Below are positions 1-6,998 of a stretch of 10,697 nucleotides of DNA, one piece after another (within the stretch, counting starts at the first letter, position 1; each line of letters starts with the position of its first letter). The translations under genes were made by a program, and so were the position numbers. The notes beneath the pieces are model-generated. The model searched no databases. It was not told where the DNA came from and saw only the letters and a program-made list of their open reading frames with translations. The stretch comes from DAOVDI01 sp965373045 (lineage in GTDB: Bacteria > Acidobacteriota > Aminicenantia > Aminicenantales > Aminicenantaceae): positions 1 to 10,697 of the forward strand of contig CBDVEQ010000089.1 in assembly GCA_965373045.1 (NCBI GenBank), in the 5' to 3' direction.

Positions 1-268
1 GATCTTTTCCGTCTAAGAGAGTTGTGATCTCATCATCTATGGTTTCTATAGAGACAATTTTATTCGTTCCTTTTTTTATAGTGACCGGACGCTCTGTATT
101 CGGACGCAGGGTATAACAGGGAACCTGAAGATAGCTCGTTTCTTCCTGGATCCCCCCTGAATCTGTAATAACACAGAATGCGTTTTTTTCAAGAATGACA
201 AATTCTTCATAATTCAGGGGTTTGATCAGAACAAAATCTTTTAAAGGAAAAAACGATGAAGCCATATC
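1..268 (-). pseudogene. wecB: Remainder of the left UDP-GlcNAc 2-epimerase gene, downstream of the in-frame stop, running off the left edge
   Basis: Read in the same frame as the preceding 272-codon part, the 89 codons after the TAA contain no further stop and give the expected C-terminal half: FVLIKPLNYEEFVILEKNA, ITDSGGIQEETSYLQVPCYT and LRPNTERPVTIKKGTN, then a helix ending at the window edge. These are the UDP-binding and dimer-side motifs of canonical WecB. HPRT and DSGG are separated by 40 positions if the stop counts as one residue, exactly as in the intact copy at the right end, so nothing has been inserted or lost. An ATG lies two codons after the stop (263-265) and could in principle restart translation, but no ribosome binding site precedes it. 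A recent nonsense mutation, a sequencing error or read-through are the options. Confidence 0.85.
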
Positions 269-1087
269 TTAAATTTTTACTTTTGTCCTCGGATGCACAG
301 GGAAGATCAATTTCATCTTTTTTGAAATATCATTAAGACCGCTAAGAATCCGGAAGAGCTTTTCTGTACAATCAACATTGGAAGGCCGATGTATGGTGAT
401 CAGTCCGAAAGGACGAACTTTAGAGGTTTCATCCTTGTCAGTGATCTGAAATTTTTTCAAAAAATTCTTTTCAAAATTTGAATCTATTGTACTGAGGGTT
501 TTTTTCAAGGAATCAATCATGATATTACCCACATTAACGCACCATGGAGTATCCAAGAAAGATCTGCCTGATGATCTGAGGGAATCCCAGCTTTTAACGT
601 GGACAATCCCCTCATTCCTCAGATTATCATCAGCATCCTGGCAGTGAGTAAATAACAGATCAGATATACAATCTGTAAGTTTACGGTTGATTTCTTCCGG
701 CATACTTTCATCAAAACTGCGCAAACCGGCTTCCACATGGGCAACAGGAATACATTTTTTCCTCGCCGTCAGACTGCAGGCGATCGTAGAATTAACATCC
801 CCAAAAACAACAACCAAGTCCGGATTTGTCTCCTCTATAACCTTTTCAAATCTCACCATGATCTTGGCCGTCTGTTCTGCATGCGATCCGGATCCGACTT
901 CAAGATTAAAGGAGGGTTCGGGCAGTTTCAGATCAGCAAAGAAGGCCTGAGACATCTCATAGTCATAATGCTGCCCCGTGTGGACAAGAATCGGAACTGC
1001 AAATTTATTTTTATTCAAAGTGTCAAAGAGCGGAGATGCCTTGATAAAATTCGGCCTTGCCCCGACAGCAAGAATGATCTGTTTCAT
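269..1087 (-). CDS. wecB: UDP-N-acetylglucosamine 2-epimerase, N-terminal 272 residues, ended by a premature in-frame TAA
   Basis: A canonical WecB-type epimerase would make UDP-ManNAc from UDP-GlcNAc. Seen: GARPNFIKASPL (9-20), HTGQHYDYEM (36-45), GDVNST with D97, HVEAGLRSFD with E119, MPEEINRKLTD with E131/E132 and R135, TIHRPSN with H233, and FPVHPRT (262-268). These correspond to the catalytic and UDP-binding positions of the family. The reading frame then meets TAA at 269-271, about 100 residues too early for a family whose members are usually 360-390 long, and without the second half of the UDP-binding domain. The same frame continues beyond the stop with the missing motifs (see the next entry). 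Residues about 162-185 form an unusual insertion before VGNIMIDSL. The start at 1085-1087 is 25 bp after the preceding gene, with no strong ribosome binding site. The fragment alone is unlikely to be active. Confidence 0.85.
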   Translation of the reverse strand: MKQIILAVGARPNFIKASPLFDTLNKNKFAVPILVHTGQHYDYEMSQAFFADLKLPEPSFNLEVGSGSHAEQTAKIMVRFEKVIEETNPDLVVVFGDVNSTIACSLTARKKCIPVAHVEAGLRSFDESMPEEINRKLTDCISDLLFTHCQDADDNLRNEGIVHVKSWDSLRSSGRSFLDTPWCVNVGNIMIDSLKKTLSTIDSNFEKNFLKKFQITDKDETSKVRPFGLITIHRPSNVDCTEKLFRILSGLNDISKKMKLIFPVHPRTKVKI

Positions 1088-1112
1088 TGTTTTTTCAGGT
1101 TACCGCTTAAAC

Positions 1113-1706
1113 TTATTGATTCTTATTTTCTGTTATCTCATATAACATAAAGTGTTGATTGTTATATATCAACTTAAATCCATTCCTTTCCCACATTTCC
1201 TTCGTCCTCTTCCACTCAGAAAAATTGTAGATATAGTATTTAATGTTATTCACAAGCATAAACTTGTGAATTCGGGAATATTTGTGTCTGTTTAGACGAA
1301 AAATCCCTGGATAGTTATTTTGAGGCAGGTATTTGAATCGTCCGCGCCTCCCAATACGGGCTATCCAAAGACCAGGGTCCTTATCTCTAATCAGGCTAAT
1401 GTTTTTCATTATCTCAGGAACAAGCCGAAGATAGATATACCTCCTGGCAGATCCAACAATTCCGCTTTCAAAAGGAGAAGAGACATCAAGCATAACAGAA
1501 ACATCAATAAGCAGTCGTTCATTTACAGAAAATTTGATATGGCTTAAATATTCCAGCTCTTTGAACAAGCGGAAATATCTCAGATTATTTAATTTCCAAT
1601 CTTTAAATATATGATCTTCTAATGCAGAGACAAGAAATAACACAAAGATTAATAATAAAACAATCATATTGATCCATTGTCTTTTCTTTATTTCTCTGTG
1701 TTTCAA
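1113..1706 (-). CDS. Hypothetical single-pass membrane protein with an extracytoplasmic domain
   Basis: No family is recognised with confidence. The 197 residues begin with a very basic stretch (KHREIKKRQ) followed by one hydrophobic helix at about 12-28, so an N-in topology with about 165 residues in the periplasm is expected; a signal anchor is more likely than a cleaved signal peptide. The C-terminus (about 172-191) reads WERNGFKLIYNNQHFMLYEI, a pattern that recalls the end of the soluble C-terminal domain of many PMT-like GT-C transferases. It may thus be a detached domain working with the large membrane protein, whose gene it overlaps by 4 bp (inference). The start is TTG at 1704-1706, chosen because of a well-spaced GAGGGG. 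It ends in TAA, 25 bp before the left epimerase gene. Confidence 0.75.
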   Translation of the reverse strand: MKHREIKKRQWINMIVLLLIFVLFLVSALEDHIFKDWKLNNLRYFRLFKELEYLSHIKFSVNERLLIDVSVMLDVSSPFESGIVGSARRYIYLRLVPEIMKNISLIRDKDPGLWIARIGRRGRFKYLPQNNYPGIFRLNRHKYSRIHKFMLVNNIKYYIYNFSEWKRTKEMWERNGFKLIYNNQHFMLYEITENKNQ

Positions 1707-3157
1707 GTTGCGCCCCTCTTCGAAAAGAAAATGTTTAAGAACTTCAATCCAACATATAGACAGACTATAAACAACACATGAAAAAGAGTTCGGTTACCAG
1801 TATCTCCCCATCCCATTCTCCATCCATTCCTGAAAACATTAATGATGTTATATAAAAGAGCAAAAGAGACGATATAGTCAAGGAAGACAGATTCATATTT
1901 TATTCGCTTCAAGAAAAGAGCCAATATAAAAAGGATTCCAAGTGCAAGCCAGGTCAATCCCCAGTATCCATTTTTTAATATATTCATAATGAAAAAACCA
2001 TACCGATTTATTATCAGCATATACCCTTTCTGTTTCATCCCAATTGTGAACAGAAGGTAAGTCCATCCTATGGTTAATACATAAAGCATTAAAAGAGGGG
2101 TATTCTGAACCAGTTTTTGTGGAAGTTTCCTTTGAAAAAAGGTTACATATAATAGTAATAATAAATATATCGCTAATATTATCAACAAATTATCAGAAGT
2201 GATAAAATCAGTGGCCAATGGATAATTGTAATTCATCAGCTGAATAACCAATTTTACTATCCAAATAAACATCGGGCCGAGAACGCCATACGAATAGACT
2301 AATTTTTCTTTGTATTGAACTTCAGACAGTGAATTAAAAATGAGAATATTGATCAAAATAAACAAACTTCCTTCAATCCGCAGCAATCCAACGGACAAAA
2401 CCATTAAGGCGGAGAACACAGTCCAGAATTTTTCTCCTGTTTCCAGTCTTTTCCATATTCCGAAAAATCCAAGAAAACTGAAAAAAGCAGTTGAAATATT
2501 CGATGACACATACACCCCTCCGATCAAGACCAAAAACCCGCTAAAAGGGATCAAAAGTATCATCAAAGAATATCCGATTCTTTCGTTAAAATGGACATTT
2601 TTATCTTTTAATAAAGAAAAAAAGCTTTCAAAAAGGACAAGCGCAATGGACATCATCATAAGGGGAGACAGCACATAAAGATAATCAAATCCGAATATTC
2701 TTCCTGAAGACATAAAAACGTACTGTAAGATCCCATAAATGGCCACGTATTTATTAGGTATCCCTGCAGAGGAAGTAACAAGGTTACCTCCTGTAATGAG
2801 TTGCCAGGAATCATTTGTAAGAAGGGAAAAATTCAATATTAAAAATATAAATGACAGAGATGAGAAAACCAGAATAAAAATGGAGATCTCATTAATATCT
2901 CTTTTCGAATATTTTTTATGCTTTAATCCGAAAAAAAAGAGGACAAGAATAAATAAAATACTCAGGCTGATAATAATAAACCGGTCAATTGGAATTCCAG
3001 CAGTAATAAGAATAAGAATGAATAATCCCCACAATATGAGTCCGACTGGAAAAGCAAGGACATAACGAAAAAATTTTTTAAAATTATCCTTAAATAAAAA
3101 AGTCGCGGTCAGTCCTAAGAGGACAATTACTAACATAAAAAGATATTGATTAATCAT
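1703..3157 (-). CDS. Polytopic membrane protein, candidate GT-C glycosyltransferase or polysaccharide polymerase
   Basis: The 484 residues are almost entirely hydrophobic, with roughly 12-14 predicted helices (for example about 5-23, 31-53, 59-77, 91-110, 163-183, 323-341, 353-374, 401-417, 456-476). No clear family assignment can be made by eye. Two polar motifs stand out: LLTNDSWQLITGGN (112-125), in a loop after the fourth helix, and GWRMGWGDTGNR (445-456), just before the last helix. Acidic residues in an outer loop of a many-helix protein are typical of GT-C enzymes that use lipid-phosphate sugars; in this operon a Wzy-type polymerase is the main alternative. The DPM1-like GT2 upstream could make its donor (inference). 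Its ends overlap the neighbouring small membrane-protein genes by 8 bp and 4 bp, so the three form a tight unit. The DNA here is visibly more AT-rich than asnB. Confidence 0.85.
   Translation of the reverse strand: MINQYLFMLVIVLLGLTATFLFKDNFKKFFRYVLAFPVGLILWGLFILILITAGIPIDRFIIISLSILFILVLFFFGLKHKKYSKRDINEISIFILVFSSLSFIFLILNFSLLTNDSWQLITGGNLVTSSAGIPNKYVAIYGILQYVFMSSGRIFGFDYLYVLSPLMMMSIALVLFESFFSLLKDKNVHFNERIGYSLMILLIPFSGFLVLIGGVYVSSNISTAFFSFLGFFGIWKRLETGEKFWTVFSALMVLSVGLLRIEGSLFILINILIFNSLSEVQYKEKLVYSYGVLGPMFIWIVKLVIQLMNYNYPLATDFITSDNLLIILAIYLLLLLYVTFFQRKLPQKLVQNTPLLMLYVLTIGWTYLLFTIGMKQKGYMLIINRYGFFIMNILKNGYWGLTWLALGILFILALFLKRIKYESVFLDYIVSFALLYNIINVFRNGWRMGWGDTGNRTLFHVLFIVCLYVGLKFLNIFFSKRGAT
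1713..1718 (-). promoter_or_regulatory. Ribosome binding site supporting a TTG start
   Basis: On the minus strand GAGGGG (1713-1718) lies 6 nt before a TTG at 1704-1706. The TTG shares bases with the TGA of the upstream gene (TTGA overlap). The good spacing is the reason to prefer the TTG over the internal ATG 13 codons later, which would remove the basic residues before the membrane helix. Confidence 0.65.
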
Positions 3158-3893
3158 GAGTTTTTAATAATATTTGCAGAGCAATATCCTCAGGGACAAA
3201 GACATACACTCCATCAAAGAAGAAAAAATAATATGTATCCAATCCCTTTGATACATCAATCAATACAAATTTTTGTAATCTTTTCAATGTGAAAAAGTCA
3301 GGGAAAGACTGAATTTCCAGTTTGTTCAATTCTTTCATATCCTGCTTTGACAACAGTCTGTTATAATGTTTCTCGATCATTTGCCTCGGTCTTACGAAAG
3401 CCCTCAAATAATCATCTTTCTCCATCTCCCTTAAACTAGGAATGACAAGATCTTTATCCTTCAAAAAAGAATCCATTATAAGATACTGATTTATGAACAG
3501 CCCTCTTTTTCCCCATGACTTATTAGCTGCCTCATTCAAAGAAGCGCTTTTCTTTAATGTGAAATATGAATTCAAGCTTTCATGAGGAGTTTTGTTTAAT
3601 GTGGGAAAAAGGGAGATGTTAAAAGCGATAATAAATAAAAGAAAAATACAGAAACTCACTTTAAAAAACTGAAATATATCTCTCTCTAAAACTACATAAT
3701 ATAGCAATACTAGGAAAATAACTCCAAGAAAAATGAACAAAGGAAGCCCTATAAAATAATCACGAATAATCCGTTTGTAATGCCAAAAAAACGCAGCCCC
3801 AGGGCCTTTCAGGCCTGACAACACAAAGCCCATATTAAATAAAATGAGGAAAACTAGAGGAGCATATAAAACTATTTTTGAGATATTTTTCAT
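3150..3893 (-). CDS. Hypothetical membrane protein with three predicted helices and a C-terminal soluble domain
   Basis: No family is recognised. The 247 residues show three hydrophobic helices at about 7-27, 48-68 and 76-96. The first two are linked by a basic stretch (WHYKRIIRDY), and a polar domain of about 150 residues follows (97-247). If the N-terminus is cytoplasmic, three helices would place the C-terminal domain in the periplasm; the KNISK start and the loop charges do not settle this. Notable in the soluble part are FLKDKDLVIPSLREME (about 143-158) and a C-terminal stretch ending in TYYFFFFDGVYVFVPED, the sort of secondary-structure pattern seen in periplasmic domains of GT-C enzymes. 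It starts 37 bp after asnB and its TAA overlaps the start of the large membrane protein by 8 bp, which implies coupled expression and a joint role. TAGGA lies only about 2 nt before the ATG. Confidence 0.75.
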   Translation of the reverse strand: MKNISKIVLYAPLVFLILFNMGFVLSGLKGPGAAFFWHYKRIIRDYFIGLPLFIFLGVIFLVLLYYVVLERDIFQFFKVSFCIFLLFIIAFNISLFPTLNKTPHESLNSYFTLKKSASLNEAANKSWGKRGLFINQYLIMDSFLKDKDLVIPSLREMEKDDYLRAFVRPRQMIEKHYNRLLSKQDMKELNKLEIQSFPDFFTLKRLQKFVLIDVSKGLDTYYFFFFDGVYVFVPEDIALQILLKTHD

Positions 3894-3930
3894 TTTCCTA
3901 TGATCTAAATCACAACATCTAAAATATCAT

Positions 3931-5853
3931 TCAATCGATATATTCCCTCATCCACAATTCCAAGTTCAGGATTCTCCACAGTGGTCTACTGGCGTCTATC
4001 TTGCCTCTCAAATGCCTTTTATACAATAAAAGCACTTTTGATGGAATAATAAACTTCCTAGACTTGAAAGAATCTGATTGTATAACTTCGTTTATTATTT
4101 CCTTCATCTCCCCCCGGAACCACTGCGCCTCTGAAGTCAGAAAGGGCACTTTATCCCGTCTGCTTAAAATATAGCCCGGAACATCATCCTTCAAGGCCCT
4201 TCGCATAAGAAATTTACTGAATCCATTCCTGATCTTAAACTCTGGCGACAGAGAAAAAAGGAAGGAAACAAGCCTATAATCCATAAAAGGCATGCGGGAT
4301 TCAAGGCTGTGGGCCATAGAATTACGGTCTGCATAACGCAGGAGAGCAGGAAGACCATCATGTGCGAAAACTTCATACAGCCGCTGATTCAGAGGGGATG
4401 AAAAAATCTTTTCAAGACTGGAATGAGGGAGAGGGATTTTTTCAAAATACTTTTTATCGATCCATGTTGTTTGATACTGGGAATCCTTCATTTTCGCCAG
4501 AGAAATCATTTTTCTGTGGGGCAAAAACCCGGAAAAGGCCATTATAAAATTGAGCCCAGACTTTGGAAGGGATGCTGCCTCCTGATAAATTTCTCTCAAA
4601 AAAGTCTGCAATTTAAATGATCTCATGAGCTCCGCCCAATAAACCATTTTGAAATACGGATATCCTGCCAGGATCTCATCCGCCCCTTGCCCGTCCAGAG
4701 TAACCGTAACCCCATGGCTTTTGGCCAGTTCAAAAACCTTCCACTGCGCATACATACTTGTTGAAGTGAATGGTTCATCATGGGATCGTATCAATCTTAG
4801 TAAATCGTTTTTAAGATCACTGCCGGTTATGGCCTTCTTTTGCGCGGTAACGCCTAACCGGTTTATTGTTTTATTTATATAAGGAGATTCATCAAAAGGA
4901 TGCCCTGGTTGAATGATGGAAAATGTCCTCTGGAAACCCTCTTTGATAAGAGGATTGGCGAGAGAGACAATGGCATTGCTGTCCAGTCCTCCTGAAAGAC
5001 ATGTCCCGACCGGGACATCACTGCGAAGTCTGAGTTTGACAGATTCAAGGAGATGATCCCGGAAGGCTTCAAAAACATCCCTTTTATCTTCACCTTTTTT
5101 CTGTATGCAATTCTTTATATTCCACCACTTTTGGATGTTAAATTTGCAATTCTCAGCTATTTTCAAGGTAAAACTGTGTCCTGCCTCCAGGTTTCTGATC
5201 CCCTCGAAGAAACTGTGTTCCGAAGTATCCACCCGTGAATAGAACAGATAATCCTTGAGGGCAGGAAGGAAAGGTTGATTATGAATCCATGGGAGATGCA
5301 GTAAGGCTTTAATTTCCGAAGCAAAGGCAAAATAGTTTTTATTGGAATGATAGAAGAAAGGCTTTATCCCAAACCTGTCTCGAGATCCAAATATGACATT
5401 TTTCTTCAGGTCATAAATCACAAAAGCCCACATTCCGTTAAATCTAGACAGACATTCTTCACCCCATTCCAAGTAGGATTTTAATATGACTTCCGTGTCT
5501 GATCTTGTGCGAAAGATATGCCCCTTTTTTAAAAGCTCTCCCTTGAGTTCCAGGTAATTGAAAATCTCTCCATTATGGATGATCCAGATCTGCCCATTCT
5601 CATCGGACATAGGCTGGGCAGCATCCGAAGAAAGGTCAATGATGGAAAGACGTCTGTGTGCAAATCCGATTTGGCCCTCTAACGAGGGCTTCTGGGAACG
5701 TCTGTACAACGAACATCTCGCATTTTGTGTGTCGAATACACAAAACTGTTCATCATCCGGCCCTCTGTGTGACAATGATCGCGACATCCTCAAGAGGAGT
5801 TCATTATCAACAGCTCCTTTATTGAGGTTTACGATTCCGGCAATTCCACACAT
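3931..5853 (-). CDS. asnB: Asparagine synthetase (glutamine-hydrolysing) family amidotransferase
   Basis: The family uses ATP and glutamine-derived ammonia to turn a carboxylate into an amide. Seen in 640 residues: an N-terminal class II glutaminase domain with nucleophile Cys2 in MCGIAG, HRGPDDE (29-35), HRRLSIIDLS (66-75), HNGEIFNYLELKG (93-105) and SDTEV (118-122); then the synthetase domain with PP-loop SGGLDS (287-292), HDEP (358-361), DGQGADEILAGY (387-398) and a C-terminal SLESRMPFMDYRLVSFL stretch. All motifs expected for activity are present. The roughly 30 residues between HRGPDDE and HRRLS exceed the usual spacing, and the protein is longer than E. coli AsnB (about 554). Size and setting match AsnB-like proteins of polysaccharide loci, for example WbpS, thought to amidate uronic acids, or exosortase-associated amidotransferases. 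Uronamide formation is therefore as likely as asparagine synthesis (inference). It starts 11 bp after the GT4 stop. Confidence 0.95.
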   Translation of the reverse strand: MCGIAGIVNLNKGAVDNELLLRMSRSLSHRGPDDEQFCVFDTQNARCSLYRRSQKPSLEGQIGFAHRRLSIIDLSSDAAQPMSDENGQIWIIHNGEIFNYLELKGELLKKGHIFRTRSDTEVILKSYLEWGEECLSRFNGMWAFVIYDLKKNVIFGSRDRFGIKPFFYHSNKNYFAFASEIKALLHLPWIHNQPFLPALKDYLFYSRVDTSEHSFFEGIRNLEAGHSFTLKIAENCKFNIQKWWNIKNCIQKKGEDKRDVFEAFRDHLLESVKLRLRSDVPVGTCLSGGLDSNAIVSLANPLIKEGFQRTFSIIQPGHPFDESPYINKTINRLGVTAQKKAITGSDLKNDLLRLIRSHDEPFTSTSMYAQWKVFELAKSHGVTVTLDGQGADEILAGYPYFKMVYWAELMRSFKLQTFLREIYQEAASLPKSGLNFIMAFSGFLPHRKMISLAKMKDSQYQTTWIDKKYFEKIPLPHSSLEKIFSSPLNQRLYEVFAHDGLPALLRYADRNSMAHSLESRMPFMDYRLVSFLFSLSPEFKIRNGFSKFLMRRALKDDVPGYILSRRDKVPFLTSEAQWFRGEMKEIINEVIQSDSFKSRKFIIPSKVLLLYKRHLRGKIDASRPLWRILNLELWMREYID

Positions 5854-5864
5854 TTTATTTCAAT

Positions 5865-6998
5865 CTATTTATCCAGGATGAAACGGGCTCTCCTGTCCCA
5901 TGTATAACCGGCAACATCTTGTCCAGCCCGCTGGGCTATTTTTTTTACCAGTTGATCTTCGGTCTTCACTCTATTCAAAGCACTCTCCCAAGCCTTTATA
6001 TTGTCAGGTTCGACCAGTAAAGAGTTCACATTATGCTGCAGGACTTCTTCCAATACCTGGATTCGGGACGAGATGATCGGTTTTTCGGCTGCCATATATT
6101 CGAACATCTTCAAAGGAGACATATACTGGACGGTGTCGTGCTTAGCCTGTCGGTGCAGCACCTGATTTTGATAAGGCATCAAAAGAACATCAAAGGATTT
6201 GAGATAGCCAGGAATCGCCTTGTACGGAACACTACCAACAGAAAGAAGATTGTTTATTAAAGATCGATCGATATGGGTTTTAAGCCCTTCCAAATATTTC
6301 CCCTCCCCTCCAACAATCACAAACAGAATACCGGGAAATCTTTCAGCCAGTGCAAGAAGAATCTCCAGCCCTCTACCGGGAAAAAGGCTCCCTGTATAAC
6401 CGGCGATAAATCCGTCCACAGGCAAACCAATCTTTTTTCTGATGATTTCCTTTGATTCTTCCCCTTTGAAATTATCCAAGGTGACGCCGTCATGGGCAAT
6501 ACAACTCTTTTCATCTGAAATTGAATACTGTTTTTGGAAAATGGATCTCATCCTTTTCGATATAAAAACAAGCTTCTTTAATTGCGGCCTGCACATAATC
6601 CTGCGAAGCAGAAAGCTGCGAATCCCGTTGACCGGTATCTCGTGCAGTTCAAATATAAAAGGAATCCCCGTCAAACCGGCTAACCAACCGTTGAATAAGT
6701 CCCTTGTGTACAAAATTTCAGGATCTATGTTTTTAACCTTTAAGTACATGCGGAAAAGCGCAATTAACCGTCCTATATACCGAATTTTTTTTAACCGGAC
6801 ATTCTCCAATATGAATCTATGTTTGATGTCATAGTGTTCAAAAATATCCTCAGTCCTCGCCTGGAGATCCGCTATCAATATCACCCTTGTGCCAAGTTTG
6901 GCTATGGATTGGCACATGTTCATGATATGTATGGAATGGGCGGTCTTGGACGGCAGCGAAGCAAAGGTCATATAACAAATAGTTTTTTTTCTATTCAT
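5865..6998 (-). CDS. Family 4 glycosyltransferase (GT-B fold), second of two
   Basis: This second GT4 enzyme presumably adds another sugar of the repeat unit. The open frame extends upstream to 7247, but that 83-residue extension overlaps the preceding gene and looks like out-of-frame translation. The start at 6996-6998 (MNRKKTICYM) gives 377 residues and an 8-bp overlap. Seen: a GT-B N-terminal domain with SKTAHSIHIMNMCQSIAKLG (17-36), FELHEIP (116-122), YTGSLFPGRGLEIL (201-214), FVIVGGEGKYLEGL (226-239), the VGSVPYKAIPGYLKSFDVLLMPY region (254-276), and SPLKMFEYMAAEKPIISS (294-311), the donor-binding motif. Family members usually have Gly where this protein has Glu305 (AAEKP for AAGKP), a change of unknown effect. 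It ends in TAG, 11 bp before the asnB-like start. Donor and acceptor are not predictable. Confidence 0.9.
   Translation of the reverse strand: MNRKKTICYMTFASLPSKTAHSIHIMNMCQSIAKLGTRVILIADLQARTEDIFEHYDIKHRFILENVRLKKIRYIGRLIALFRMYLKVKNIDPEILYTRDLFNGWLAGLTGIPFIFELHEIPVNGIRSFLLRRIMCRPQLKKLVFISKRMRSIFQKQYSISDEKSCIAHDGVTLDNFKGEESKEIIRKKIGLPVDGFIAGYTGSLFPGRGLEILLALAERFPGILFVIVGGEGKYLEGLKTHIDRSLINNLLSVGSVPYKAIPGYLKSFDVLLMPYQNQVLHRQAKHDTVQYMSPLKMFEYMAAEKPIISSRIQVLEEVLQHNVNSLLVEPDNIKAWESALNRVKTEDQLVKKIAQRAGQDVAGYTWDRRARFILDK

Noticed and set aside
269..271. TAA as a reassigned sense codon (alternative genetic code)
   Set aside because: TAA ends other genes in the window (at 10111, 9068, 3150 and 1113), each at the expected length, and TAG and TGA also act as stops.
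687..1150. Two overlapping plus-strand open frames opposite the left epimerase
   Set aside because: They are antisense to strongly conserved epimerase motifs, overlap each other in different frames, and show no recognisable domain or ribosome binding site.
3894..3930. Possible regulatory element in the 37-bp gap between asnB and the small membrane protein
   Set aside because: Only AT-rich sequence without symmetry or hairpin potential was seen, and it is too short to judge further.
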